Assembly: GCA_032164245.1 (NCBI GenBank)
Contig: JAVMKO010000004.1
Span: forward strand, 37,301,626 to 37,365,625
Source: Sternotherus odoratus
Lineage: Eukaryota > Chordata > Testudines > Kinosternidae
Direction of reading: 5' to 3'
Length of the DNA: 64,000 nucleotides
Under the pieces are notes generated by a model that saw only the letters and a program-made list of their open reading frames with translations, was not told the DNA's origin and ran no database searches. Below, in pieces: positions 45,683 through 58,261 of this stretch. Positions within the stretch are counted from its first letter, which is position 1, and each line of letters opens with the position of its first letter. The translations under genes were made by a program, and so were the position numbers.

Positions 45683-47847
45683 TAACTCATAATAACCATG
45701 AAGTTTGAGCATTCCAAGCATTCATAAAAGACCTTACTCGATATATTTCCATAGTACACTAATGCTCAATGCCTAAACCTTCTGGTGTCCTCGTAGGGTT
45801 TCTGGACCCTGATTGTCACACTAACATATGTTTAAAGGAAAGGATTTAGCCTTGTAAATGACAAGGAACACTGAAGGTACTGGGCTAAAGAGCTGATCTA
45901 GTCTGCTTATTAAAAAAAATATTAAAACAAAGAGAAAGGCTTTAAAAAAGTTGATCAAATCAGTTTCTATTCAATACTGTCTTTGCAAAGTAAGAAGAAA
46001 ACAAAAGGTGAGCTGTTTAGTATTTTGGCAGATGGACGATCAATCTGCCAGCTGCAGCAAGTACTTACTGCAAAAATCTCATATGACAAAAATAGTACAT
46101 GCCAGATGTTTTTTTCTGTTGAATTATACTATCATGTGCATCAGTTACTCTGAATAATTATGCATTCTGTAGACTGCCAGTACCTGCAGCTGTTTCTCAT
46201 CCTTAAAACAGGCAGCTATGGCAGCCAAACATTATAGTAGTATAGCCAAGAATAATGTTTTAGAAATGGAGGAAGCCTCCTTCGGCTCAAAATGCTGTGT
46301 AATTCAGTTAATACATTGTATGGTACATCAAAGTACACGATTCAGGTCACTACCTATATTTAGATGTGAAAACTGGAGATTAGTTACATACAAGGACAAG
46401 TCTGAGGACTTCTGAGGATTTACATGACTAATTGTGTAATGACACGGACACTACAACTATGATGTGGTGAATGAGAAAACTGGAAGGAAGATACCTAGGG
46501 CAGCTGCAGTCAAATGAAGATAGTGTTAAGAATAAAATTAAAAGTATCATAACAAATAGAATGCTTGCCATACAGTTTGTGAATTTATGTAATGGCTAAT
46601 CACTGCTCATTGATGAAAGCTTAAAAAAATAAGTAACTCACCACCTTATTTGCTGAAACATAACAGATCTGTTCTCTCAGCCAGTTAGATTTCAATGCAA
46701 AAAGCTACATTAACGCAATGTTTAAGTTAAAAATGTAATGATATAACTAAGAATCTTGTCCCCGTATTGTATTTTTTCATATTGAGATTGCTAAATGCAT
46801 GTTTCAATGTGTATCACTAGACATTTTTTTCACTGACTGAAAATTGTGAATTGTATCGTTTCATGCAATTTTTAAATAAATTACTTTTTATAAAGAAAAA
46901 GACAACTTGTGCTTAATGATGCTAGCATTAAATGGCTCATTAGCATTGTAGATAAAAAATTCATTCTCAAGAATAAAACGTAGAGATAAATATTATTGTC
47001 TTTACTCTAGAATACCTAACTACTCGGGTTGAGTAGTAGCTTTACTCTAGAATACCAGTAATGGTACTGAAGATCTTGCATAAGCCAAAGATGGCTGAGA
47101 GAACCCAGAGATGGACCATGGCCTAAGAGACTCCAGGAACCTTGTCTAGACAAAAGCAGTGTTAATAGTGAAAACTAGGCAACACCACCTGGAATACTGT
47201 TCAACAATAAAAGTTGCTCTAATATGGACAAAGGTCCCTAATTACAAAATCTAGCCAAGAAAGAAAGGAACTGAGATGATAAAGATTATATGGCCTCTTT
47301 TATAACTTCATCTCAGAGCATCTGGTGTCATAAGAGAGTACTCATGCAGTTCTAACAGGCAATGTTTTCAGAATGTTTCTGAAATTCCATGATTCATCCC
47401 ACAACTGTGAATATACAGAAGGTACCTTGAAGAATTGTAAATATAGGTGTTTTCATATACCGAAGTTAAACTTTACTCATTTTAGAAAACTTATTTTAAT
47501 ACTATTTTTTAAAGTAAAGTAACGTACTGTAGCCACTTTTTTTGCCATTACAAAATGTCAAAACCACACAAGTCATATTGTCTGCTTGGCAAGGTACAGA
47601 GCCTTCACTTCTGTTATCAGCCTGCTAAGTGCAACTGAGAAAGGAAAGCAGAGACTAACTTATTTTTGCAGCCTCTTTTGTTTATTCATTGAGACTGCGA
47701 CATCATTTCTGGCATGCATTATTTACTAACTAGCTTTTTTCCCCACCACAAGTATAGTTTCATGATGATGATGATGATGATAATAACAAAACCTAAAAGA
47801 GTTAAATTAATAAAAAGTGTAAAAGAAAAAAGACTGACTTCACTTAC
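45683..47847 (-). other. SCLT1 intron, no recognised feature
   Basis: Unique AT-rich intron. A tttactctagaatacc motif occurs twice around 47000 and 47040, and a (GAT)n microsatellite sits at 47763-47780. Nothing coding. Confidence 0.5.
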
Positions 47848-48044
47848 TTCAGATTATTGATCCTGGTTTCTGTAGTTTCTGTAAGCTTCTTTGTTTCTTC
47901 CTTCCATCGGTTTGTTGCTTTTTGCTGAGCCACCAATAGACGTCTCAGTTCAACAGCGGAATTTTGATTAGTGACTTCCATCTCTTTCAGTCGAACCTCA
48001 AACCCATTCTCCTTCACTGAATGCTCATGTTCCATTGTGCTGAT
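47848..48044 (-). CDS. SCLT1: SCLT1, coiled-coil exon
   Basis: A 197-nt exon between acceptor ...CTAG and donor GTAAGTG. It starts in phase 0 (ISTMEHEHSVKENGFEVR) and ends with two bases of a lysine codon after RINNL. The middle reads LRRLLVAQQKATNRWKEE, strongly matching SCLT1. It joins KAKLK from the upstream exon. Heptad pattern throughout, without globular domain signs, as expected for this rod-like centriolar protein. Confidence 0.95.
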
Positions 48045-48365
48045 CTAGTTTAAAAAAAAAAAAAAGTTCAGAAAATAGGAGTTTGCAACTTTATCCCAAG
48101 AACAAAGCCCTCCAAAACATTCACTCTAAGTGTGCATATAGAAATATGCTCACAAGACCAATTAAAAACCTAGTACAAATGGCAATAAAGGGTAGTGAAG
48201 ATTGTCATGCCCGTTGTTTTTATAAATTGACTATATGCTTTATTTCCCCCTACCCCCAATTCTGTATTCTTAGACTTAGAAGGTGAACTCTCTAGGGAAG
48301 GACTTACATCTTGTATGTTTGTAAAGAACCTATCACATTATGAGAACTACTAAAATTCCAATACT

Positions 48366-50770
48366 GAGGGCATGGCTACACTTGTAAATGTAGGAGCACT
48401 TTGAGTTAAACCAGCCTTTGGAGAGCACAGTTGGTAAAGTGCTGCAGTCTGTCCACACTGACAGCTGAAAGCACACTGGCCTGGCCACATTTGCAGCACT
48501 TGCAGTGGCGTTCAGAGTGGTGCATTACGGAAGCTATCCCACAGAGCACTTCTTCCCATTCTTCTTCACATTTGGAGCCATCTTTCAACATTTTTTGTAC
48601 TGCGCGCTTGTTGTACAGAAAACTACACAGGATCTTTTCAGGGGATAAGACAAGAATGTCACGTTTATTATAATACAATAATAGCTAATATTCAATACCT
48701 ATGTGTACACAACACACACACACACACCCCAGATGTTCTGCAGCTGCTCTATAGTTACCCGTCCTGAATGTAGCTTGAGTCCGTGGCTTGGGTTCGCAGC
48801 TTGGGTTCGTAGCTTGTGTCGGCTAACTGGCCAAGAGAGCCTGGCACAAGGAGGGGTTGGGTCTCTGTCGGGCGCGCACCGATACCCCTTGGTGTTGGCA
48901 GCAGAACGTTACCCAAAGTCTGCTAGCTCGCCCATCCTTTTTATAGGCTTTCAGTTTGAATTTAGAATCTGTAAGTTTTGCTGTGTCATGCTGCCTCTGG
49001 GATCTGTTGATTAATTATCCGTCAATTGCAGACATGACTTTCAGCCTTGGACCTGGCTTTGATGCTTCTTCAATTTGGACCTTTGTTCTTTTTCTTTATG
49101 GTAGACTCCTTTTGCTTTGTTCTTCAGTGGTTGGTGTTCACACTTTTTTATCAGGAGGGGCTGGAGGTTGATTCCATCATCCATGCAACCTCATTCACAC
49201 ATCTAAACTAATTAGGTTACATCAGGGTTTCATAGACAAAGTGGAGTGAGCATTTTAAAATGGAGTTTAAGACAGAAGTAAAAAAAATGGAGTCTGAGTT
49301 ACAATGTGAAAACAAACACACAATATGAAACAGTTACAATATGGAAACAAATACAATATGAAACATGAACAATTTACAAACAATTTAATACTTCTTAGTT
49401 CTACACGCTCTGTCTTCCCTTTCGGTCTGCAGGAATGGAGCCTGAACTGCAGAGGAATATGCCGACGATTCTTGTCAGCATGTCACGTTTGGCAGTCGAG
49501 TTACTCCTTAAGATCCAAACTGACAGTGAGGACTCTGATGAGGATATCGACTCGAGAAACGCAGATGACACGAGATTGCTTGTGGCATTGCCGAACATGC
49601 TCACCACTGTGGAATGCAGATTTGGGGCTCGGGAAACAAATACTGAGTGGTGGGATCACATTGTCCTGCAAGTCTGGGATGACTAGCAGTGGCTGCAGAA
49701 CTTTCAGATGAGAAAAGCCACTTTCATGGGACTTTGTGAAGCGCTCGTCCCCACCTTGCGTCACAAAGACACGAGACTGAGAGCTACTCTGATGGTGGAG
49801 AAGCGAGTGGCTATTGCAATCTGGAAGCTGGCAACTCCAGACAGCTACCGATCAGTAGCTCACCAGTTTGTAGTGGGAAAGTTGACCATTGGAATCATGT
49901 TGATGCAAGTTTACAGGACCATTAAATTGCTCAGAAGAACAGTGACTCTGGGTAACATGCATGACATTGTGGCTGGCTTTGCACAAATGGGTTTCCCTAA
50001 TTGTAGAGGAGGGATAGATTGGACACATTCCAATTCTGACACCAGCCCACCTAGTCTCAGAGTACGTTAATCGGAAGGAGTATTTCTCTATGGTTCTCCA
50101 GGTACTTGTGAATCACCATGGGCATTTCATTGACATTAACGCAGACTGGCCTGGAAAGGTGCATGATGCACTCATGTTTCGGAACACAGGCCTGTTCAGG
50201 AAACTGCAAGCCAGGACTTTCTTCCCAGACCGGAAAATCACCATAGGGGAGGTTGAAATGCCCACTGTTCAAGACCTCGCTTATCCTTTAATGACATGGC
50301 TCATGAAACCCTACACAGAATGAAACCCTGACAGCAGGAGTGGTTCAACAACTATCTGAGCCAGTGCAGAATGACTGTGGAGTGTGCTTCTGGCCATTTA
50401 AAGAGCCACTGGCTCTCTCCGTATGGGAAGCTGGATCTGGCCTATGACAGCATCCCCGAGATTATATCCACATGCTGTACCCTCCATAACATTTGTGAAG
50501 GAAAGGGGGCAGATTCACTCAGGCATAGAACTCGGAGGTTCAACAACTGGAGGCTAAATCTGAACAGCCACAGAGCCGGGCTATTAGAGCAGCCCAACGC
50601 GGGGCTGTAAGGATTAGGGATGCCCTTACAGAGCAATTTAAGGCTGAAAGCCAGCAGTTTGGTGCCCGTCACGGGAGTGAAGTGCGGTGGTTCTAATTTT
50701 AGTAGGAATCGGTTTTCTGTATGCTGATTTGCAGTGGCTGTTGCTTTCCTAGGCAAAGGTATCTTTCACT
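48366..50770 (+). mobile_element. PIF/Harbinger DNA transposon, degenerate
   Basis: The block runs from a gggcatggctacacttgtaa start to just past the transposase remnant. The left 250 bp (ggtgcattacggaagctatc) has the style of Harbinger ends in reptiles. The middle (about 48640-49420) is AT-rich and may hold a further insertion. I could not verify terminal repeats or a 3-bp duplication, so the borders are approximate. Confidence 0.6.
49435..50609 (+). pseudogene. Harbinger transposase pseudogene (HARBI1-like)
   Basis: Broken DDE nuclease. The first part (from 49435) has one in-frame TAG at 49684-49686, then continues with VEKRVAIAIWKLATPDSYRS, a hallmark of PIF/Harbinger transposases. A frame change near 50030 follows GIDWTH (first catalytic Asp; the Gly of the usual IDGTH is Trp here). 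The next part carries DWPGKVHDALMFRNTGLF with the second Asp. Another frame change between about 50320 and 50370 leads to MTVECASGHLKSHW with the catalytic Glu. All three acidic residues survive on paper, but three disruptions make it non-functional. Confidence 0.85.
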
Positions 50771-53195
50771 TTTTGTAATAATAAAAATGTTTTCAAGCCA
50801 AAAAAAGTTGTTATAGTAATATTAGATTTTGAAGATTAATTCCCCCTCATAACTCTCCTATTTGAATATACAAGATATAAATAGGAATATTACCTGAAAA
50901 AACAATGTAAACTGATATTCATTTTGCTTATTACACCAATATAAAGGAGCACCTCATATACTTTTTTGGTATTTTATAATTCCAGAATTCTTACAGAAAA
51001 TAGAAAAAACGTTATTTATTTTGATAGTATGAAAGAAACAAAAACAAGCTTAGGCTTTGAGTTACTGAAAAACAAAGCTCACTTCCATTTGTGCCCTCAA
51101 ACAAATCCACTGGCACACACATTAAGCTTTTAGAATTAAACAAACATTCATTTATTTTTTATAGGTTAAATTGTATTTGACATTAAAGGGTCTTTTTTAT
51201 TCCAGTAGTGACTATTGATTCGCCCGCCCCTTTCTGTAGTTAGAAGTAACTTTGAAACTTATCATAAAATAAGGATTAAGGGGAAAACTGAGTTTTGTTG
51301 CTTTATGAGTAACCAGTGTTCTTCCCACACCGTCTTTCACACAGAAAGAGAAATATTTTCAAAAATCTAGAAAATGTGATTATAAAACCATGAAAATTGG
51401 CAGAAGGCTGATATATTACATGAAACTGCTTTAAAACTTTTTTTTGTTGTTAAACTGACCATTTTGATTTGATGGTATACCTTTAAAGTTTTGTATTCCA
51501 TTAAAAGTTTTTTAAAATCAGCTTCTTTTCTATAAGTGTGCTGATGCAATATTACTCACAAGAAAACTGGTAACATTTATCTGTACATTGTAAAAAATTA
51601 AGCACTGTGGTATCTTAGTACCATTTATTTACATAAACAAAACAACCCCTCACACACAAAGAAACAATAAGATTAGCTAAGTCAGTAAAACCTTTCCATC
51701 CTGCAAACTGATTTATATTTTTAAAATGTAAAGTAATGAAAAATGTGCATAAATCCTCTTCCCCTTTCAACACACACACAAGTTAAGTATATACAAGGCA
51801 GGCCCATTTGGTTTATTGTGAACCTATGATTGAGATTTTACTCCTGGTCAATATATCTTTAACCACTCAGTTTATGACAAGGAGCCTTAAATGCACCAAT
51901 GAACATTCTTTCTTAATTTACCATGTAACACAAAATATTAAGTTCTCCATATTATGTGGAAAATTAGACTCAGTCACTGGTTCTTGAAAAATGTAATAGC
52001 ACATACCAAAGTACGTTATGCTGAGTACATGTCAATTGCCAAGGAAACGAAGGAAAAAACATAAGTCAAGTTGAGCAGTATTCCTCTGATTTCCATCCAA
52101 TTAGCCGGTCATGTAATACCATTTGGTGAATTTTGTAATTAGAGTGTACAAGAATTTTATTTTTTATTGCCACCAAATTGAGCTTTTTCTTAAATGATTT
52201 TAATTCTCCAAGGTTAAATACTTTTTCCTGGATCTCTCATTGAATATCAAGAGCAGTATTCTGAAGGTGGTGTCTTTTAGACTGTAACTGACTTTATTAT
52301 CATAGCTGTTAAAAATAGTCTTCACTACAACACTAGCTTCATGGGGTCTCCATATGCCAACTCCCTAATCCTCTAACCTCCAGTCCAAAGAGACAAGCTT
52401 TTCTCGTGTCTTTATATTCACAAACATTGTATTTTACATTTTTGTCTCTAGCCATATCCATCTTATTCATCTCCACTTCCTCACAGCCTGTACCTCCCAA
52501 CTTCAGTTGTTAAGACCACAGACTCAAGCCCCAGTCTGAAGACTTCCTCAGGTCCTGTTAGTCTGGGATACTTCAGTGGGGAAACACAGAAGGTTCATGA
52601 AGGAAGGCTAAAGATCAGAACTGGTTGTTCTGTGAAATATTTTCACCTGCAAATCTACCAACTCTCCAAGCTTGTTCCAGCCATGTTCCAGCCCTTACAA
52701 TTAGCATGAGAAGGGAAAAAGGAAGAGACTGGCATATGTAAATACCTCAGAGGACACTGGAAAACATAGTGGTTAATGTTAATCTTGCTATTTTGGAGAT
52801 CTGGGATCAAATCGCTGCTGCAAGCAGATATAACTCCACTAGAGCCCAGTTTGCCAAATCAGTAGTGAGTTTGGCTCCAGTTAAAGTTAGATAACCAGAA
52901 GTGTTTTATTATTTAGTCTGGTCACATTATAAAAGCCAAAGAACATTTGTAAGCATCTGTTTAATAAATATCATTTAATTCATTAATAGACAATGAATTA
53001 ATTATCACACTGACAGTAGCAATGTTACTTCATAAGTAAGGGTATATGCAGGGCAGAACTGAGAAGCCTGAACTGAAGTTGTTACTCCCAACCCTATTTT
53101 CTTCTATTTCTTCTTAGAAATGGTTTTTGCATTTTATTTTTAGTAGGAACCCATTTAACCAAAAAAATTACACACTATTTTTGTTTTGTTAGTAC
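50771..53195 (-). other. SCLT1 intron, nothing recognised
   Basis: AT-rich, no repeat family or exon that I can name. Confidence 0.45.
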
Positions 53196-53388
53196 CTTTA
53201 ATTTAGCTTTTTGTTGTGCCTCCATGGCCAGTTTCCTCAAGTCCTCTGCTTCTTTACGCAACTGTTCATTTTCTTGATGAAGTTTTAGTCTTTGTTCACT
53301 AATAGAGTCAGAGTTTTCTCTTTCAGAATCCAGAATGCTTTGCAGCTTGTGAACCATTTCCTGGGAACGAGATATCTTTTCCTCGGAG
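53196..53388 (-). CDS. SCLT1: SCLT1, coiled-coil exon
   Basis: A 193-nt exon with acceptor TTTTCAG and donor GTACTA. Its first base completes an Asn codon from the upstream exon. It continues SEEKISRSQEMVHKLQSI, then SERENSDSISEQRLKLHQ, ending EAQQKAKLK in phase 0. This matches the known SCLT1 segment. The open frame extends into intron on both sides; those ends are not coding. Confidence 0.94.
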
Positions 53389-55707
53389 CTGAAAAGGGAA
53401 AACAAATCCTCACTAGACTATCAACACAGGAGTTAAGTCAAGTTCAGTCTACATTCTTCTAAGCTTCTTTATCATTTGTCTGTGCCTTTTAATTAGAACC
53501 TTTAATTATAACTTGTATTTTGAAGGCCAAATTCTTCTTTTTAAAATTCATAATGCTTGTCCACATCAATGTATTTATGGAAGGGTGAACATGTGAATTC
53601 TTTTTAATACTTGACATTCAAAGTACAAATATTTTTTAAACTAATTTTTATTCTGCCAGGTGTGTGATGTCTATGTCCAAGAGGAACAAATAGCCACCAA
53701 AAAAAAAAATTCACAAAAATATTTAATTCAATTTTAAAATTTCCTTATCAGCTTCAGAGAAGCCAAGCACTGAATGACCCTGGAAAATTAATTATGTCCA
53801 CTCCTTATAGACAAACCATCATCTGATAAACTACATTAACTAAAACGGATGGGTGCATTTGAAATATAGGAGGCTGGATTTTACAAGGGAACAAGACAGC
53901 CAGAGTGGAGGCCAAAGTACAGGAAACCTGCATTAAGCTCTTGGAGAAGGGGACTGTCTTTTGTTATGTTTGTACAGTGCCAAGCAAATTCCTAGTACAT
54001 AACTGGGGTTCCTAGCCACTATGAAAATACAAATTAATATATAAGTAAATAACTAATTGAACTCAAATTTGAACTTTGGATTATAGTAGGGCAAATTTTT
54101 TGGGCTGAATAGGTCATTCGCTGAAAACTTAATCTTCAGCTTGATCCAAACTGTTTGTTGATTTGACATGAAATTGATGAATTGTTTCAAGGGGACTTAG
54201 ATCCCACTCCACTTCAGTGGTGGGAGTGCTCCCTTATACTCTACTATTGTGGGGGCATCACTTAAGTGGGATGTGGGAGACCAGGTGGGCTTCAAGTCCC
54301 CACTCTGTCTGATTTGGAACAAGGATTTAAACTTGCCTCTCCCACATCCAAGAGGAGTGCCTTAACTACTTGGATATATAGTCTCTCTCTCTCTGTGCTC
54401 AATTAGTATTATTTATCAACCCGGAATACCCTCTAGCCTAGCCATCAGGGCACTGAACTACAAAATGGGAGTCCCAGGTTAAAATCCCTGTTCCCTATCA
54501 GGCAGAGTAGGAAACTGAACCTGGGTTTCCCACATCCCAGGTGAGTGCTCTAACCATGGGACAACAGGTTATAAGTAGACTTGGAAGGGTGAGATTTTTT
54601 TAAATCAGTAAACATCAATTTCACTGCACATATACAAACAAACTAATAATAAAATTTATAGATAGGTAAAGTGAGAAAAATGTTGCTTGAGAAATTAGAG
54701 TTTGATTTAAGGATATTTACTTTGTGTATTTTGACACGATGTTGATCATTTGTGTTTTAATAGTTACAAAGCTTTACTTTATGAATCTCAAAGTCTACAG
54801 TCATTAAATAATTGTTTGACCCCTAACTGCCCATAGGTAAAAAATATAAAATGCTTAAAATCCATAATTTTGTGCAACTGTGAAAATGTAAATTGATACA
54901 AATTAGAAAAAGTGCTGAAGACTAAACATCAATAGTCAATGTTATCAATCAAAATCAAGTTTTGCCAACCCTAGCTATAAGGGGGAGGGTTGTACTATGA
55001 CCTCCCCAGGATTCCTGAATGGCATTTCCAACTTGCTTGCTTTTAATTAAAAACAAAACAAAACAAAAACACTTGAAATAAAAAAACAAAATTTTCCCCC
55101 TTGGATTTGTGTTTTGGGTTGATCCAAAACTCCACTCACTCCAATTCAGTCAGCAAACTGAAAAAGTGTTTATTCACAAAGCTCTACTTTGGATAATTTC
55201 TTCTCATTTACTATATTTCTGTTTGTCACACCTACATCTTGCCCCCACCTCATACCTCTAACTGCACCAATCTCATTATTCTCACACATTTTGCTCCTCG
55301 CTCTACTCTCTTCCCTATTTCTACCTTCCTCCCTATCAGCTTTCTGTTGCTTTTCTTCACTTCCCTCTAATTCCCAGAATCCCTTACATCCTATATTCCT
55401 TTCAATCTCTTTGTCTGTTTAGAATAAACTTTTTAGGGGAAGGATTGCGTGGACTTATGTTTGTCTAGTACCTAGCATATTTTGGATGCTACCACAATAA
55501 TAGTATGGGTGTTTGTACAGTGATTTGGTGAGGACAAAAACATAGAAGGTATTCTATAGACTAAATTAGAACCCTGCTGTATGTTGACTTTAAAAAACAG
55601 GAATTGTTTTGACTGTTTTGCAAAAAATGGTTTTCCAAGCATTAACATTAACAATTAAAATAGGATTAGTAGTCACAAAAATGGCTATTAGGCTGGATAA
55701 GGAATGG
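53389..55707 (-). other. SCLT1 intron with tRNA-like repeats
   Basis: Two decayed segments at about 54280-54370 and 54490-54565 share tcccacatcc...gagtgc followed by ctaac, the complement of a tRNA-type head (box A style). They look like old tRNA-derived SINE pieces; this is weak. The rest is plain AT-rich intron. Confidence 0.35.
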
Positions 55708-55900
55708 ATAGAATCATAGAATATAACAGTTGGAAGGGACCTCAGGAGGTCATCTAGTAGTCCAACCCCTTGCTCAAAGCAGGAGCAATCCCCAATTAAA
55801 TCATTCATCAGATTTTTGTCCCATATTGCCCCCTCAAGGACTGAACTCATAACCCTGGGTTTAGCAGGCCAATGCTCAAATCACTGAGCTATCCCTCCCT
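55708..55900 (-). mobile_element. tRNA-derived SINE with CR1-like tail
   Basis: On the minus strand the head gggatagctcagtgatttga has a pol III box A shape, and ggttatgagttcagtcc resembles box B. The tail after about 55780 is CR1-like (gacctcctgaggtcccttcc, then attctatgattctat). This head-tail combination is typical of turtle SINEs mobilised by CR1. It is a SINE copy, not a working tRNA gene. Confidence 0.8.
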
Positions 55901-56103
55901 CAAAGAAAATCTGTTTAGTTCTAAAATGTCTTCCTCACTTTTATCACCCAATGCTGCACATTTAAAAAAAATGATTTTGACAGCCTACTATTCCTACTTC
56001 TGAATAAGAATTTACAACAAAATACAAAACACTTGACACAAGACTTTGATTAGATGGAAAAATTGAATGAAATACTGATCAGTAGGACATATCAGTTACT
56101 TAC

Positions 56104-56249
56104 TTCATTTCCAGTTGTTTAATTTTGTTCCGTGCCGCCTGTAGACACAACTGAAGGTCATCTTTTGTACGCTCTGCAGTCAGACACCTTTGGTGCAGTT
56201 CCTCCAGTTTTCTGTAATCACATTCACTTCCTCTGCCTTCACGGTAAAT
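56104..56249 (-). CDS. SCLT1: SCLT1, coiled-coil exon
   Basis: A 146-nt exon, phase 0 at the start and ending with two bases of an Asn codon. Acceptor CCTTCAG, donor GTAAGT. The peptide begins IYREGRGSECDYRKLEELHQ and ends NKIKQLEM, matching SCLT1 directly after EEELEK. A CR1 3' end lies only about 55 bp upstream of its acceptor. Confidence 0.95.
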
Positions 56250-57520
56250 CTGAAGGATAGGCTTACATGTAAATATTTTATCACACAGATGGCTGTCAGT
56301 GTACACAAAAATGGCCGTACTGGGTCAGACCAAAGGTCCATCCAGACCAGTATCCTGTCTACCAACAGTGGTCAACGCCAGATGCCCCGGAGTGAGTGAA
56401 TCTAACAGGTAATGATCAAGTGATCTCTCTCCTGTCATCCATCACCTCCCTCTGACAAACAGAGGCGAGGGACACCATTCCTTATCCATCGTAACTAATA
56501 GCCATTAATGAATTTACCGTCCCCCATGAATTTACTTAGTTCTCTTTTAAACCCTGTTATAGTCCTAACCTTCACAACCTCCTCAGGCAAGATGTTCCAC
56601 AGGTTGACTGTGTGAAGAACTTCCTTTTATTTGTTTTTAACCTGATGCCCATTAATTTCATTTGGTGGCCCCTAGTTCTTATATTATGGGAACAAGTAAA
56701 TAACTTTTCCTTGTTCACTTTCTCCACACCACTCATAATTTTATATACCTCTACCATATCCTCCCTTCATCTCCTCTTTTCCAAGCTGAAAAGTCCTAGC
56801 CTCTTTAATCTCTCCTCCTATGGGACCTGTTTCAAACCCCTAATCATTTTAGTTGCCCTTCTCTGAACCTTTTCTAATGCCAGTATATGTTTTTTTAGAT
56901 GAGACCACCAAATCTGTATACAGTATTCAAGATGTGGAGCATCATGATTTATAAGGGCAATAAGATATTCTCTGTCTTACTTTAATTATTCCTAACATCC
57001 TGTTTGCTTTTTTGACTGCTGGTGCACACTGGATGGATAGTTCAGAGAACTATCCAAAATGATGCCAAGATCTTTTTCCTGATTAGCTGTAGCTAAAATT
57101 AGCCCCCCATCTTATTGTATGTATATTTGGGGCTATTTTTTCCAATGTGCATTATTTTACATTTCTCCATATTAAATGTCATTTGCCATTTTGTTGCCCA
57201 ATCACTTAACTTTTTTGAAGTTCTGCTTTGGACTTAACTATCTTGAGCAATTTAGCATCTGCAAACTTTGCCACCTCACTCTTTACCCCTTTCTCCAAAT
57301 CATTTATGAATAAGTTGAATAGGATTGGTCCTAGGACTAACCCTTGGGGAACACCACTATTTACCCCTCTCCATTCTGAAAATTTACTCTTTGTTCCCGG
57401 TCTTTTAACTAGTTCTCAATCCATGAAAGGATCTTCCCTCTTATCCCATGACAACTTTATTTACACAAGAGCCTTTGGTGAGGGACCTTGTCAAAGGCAT
57501 TCTGGAAATCTAAGTACACT

Positions 57521-57623
57521 ACTGACACTGTGGCACCTGAAAGACTAACTAAAGTATTGAAGCATAAGCTTTCGTGGGCTAATACCCACTTCGTTGGATG
57601 CATGTAGTGGAATATAGTGTACA
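57521..57623 (+). mobile_element. Short Penelope-like tail insertion with 10-bp target duplication
   Basis: A 103-bp insert carrying tggcacctgaaagactaac and gcataagctttcgtgggc. It is bracketed by perfect copies of TAAGTACACT (57511-57520 and 57624-57633). Removing it restores continuous CR1 sequence. Confidence 0.75.
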
Positions 57624-58261
57624 TAAGTACACTGGATCCCCCTTGTCCACATGTTTGTTGACCCCTTCAAAGAACTCTAACAGATTAGTAAGACATGATT
57701 TCCCTTTTTAGGAACCATGTTGACTTTTGCCCAACAATTTATGTTCTTCTGCATGCTTGGCAATTTTATTCTTTACTACTGTTTCAACTAATTTGCCCAA
57801 TACTGATGTTAGACTTTCCGGTCTGTAATTGCCAGGATCACCTCTAGAGACCTTTTTTAAGTATTGGCGTTACATTAGCCATCTTCCAGCCACTGGGTAC
57901 AGAAACTGATTTAAAAGGACAGATTACAAACCATAGTTAACAGTTATGCAATTTCATATTTGAGTTCTTTCAGAACTCTTAGTCAATGCCATCTGGTCCC
58001 AATGACTTCTTATAGTTAAATTTATCAATTAATTCCAAAACCTCCTCTAGTGACACTTCAATCTGTGATAATTCCTCAGATTTGTCACCTACAAAAGATG
58101 GCTCAGGTTTGGAAATCTCCCCAATGTCCTCAGCCGTGAAGACTGAAGCAAATAATTAATTTAGTTTCTATGCAATGACTTTCTCATCTTTAAGTTCTCC
58201 TTTTGTGTCTTGATCCTCCAGGGGCCCCACTGGTTGTTTAGCGAGCTTCCTGCTTCTGATG

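Noticed and set aside
55708..55900. tRNA-like sequence considered as a tRNA gene
   Set aside because: Only the box A and box B regions look tRNA-like. It is fused to a CR1-type tail and cannot form a full cloverleaf, so it is a SINE.
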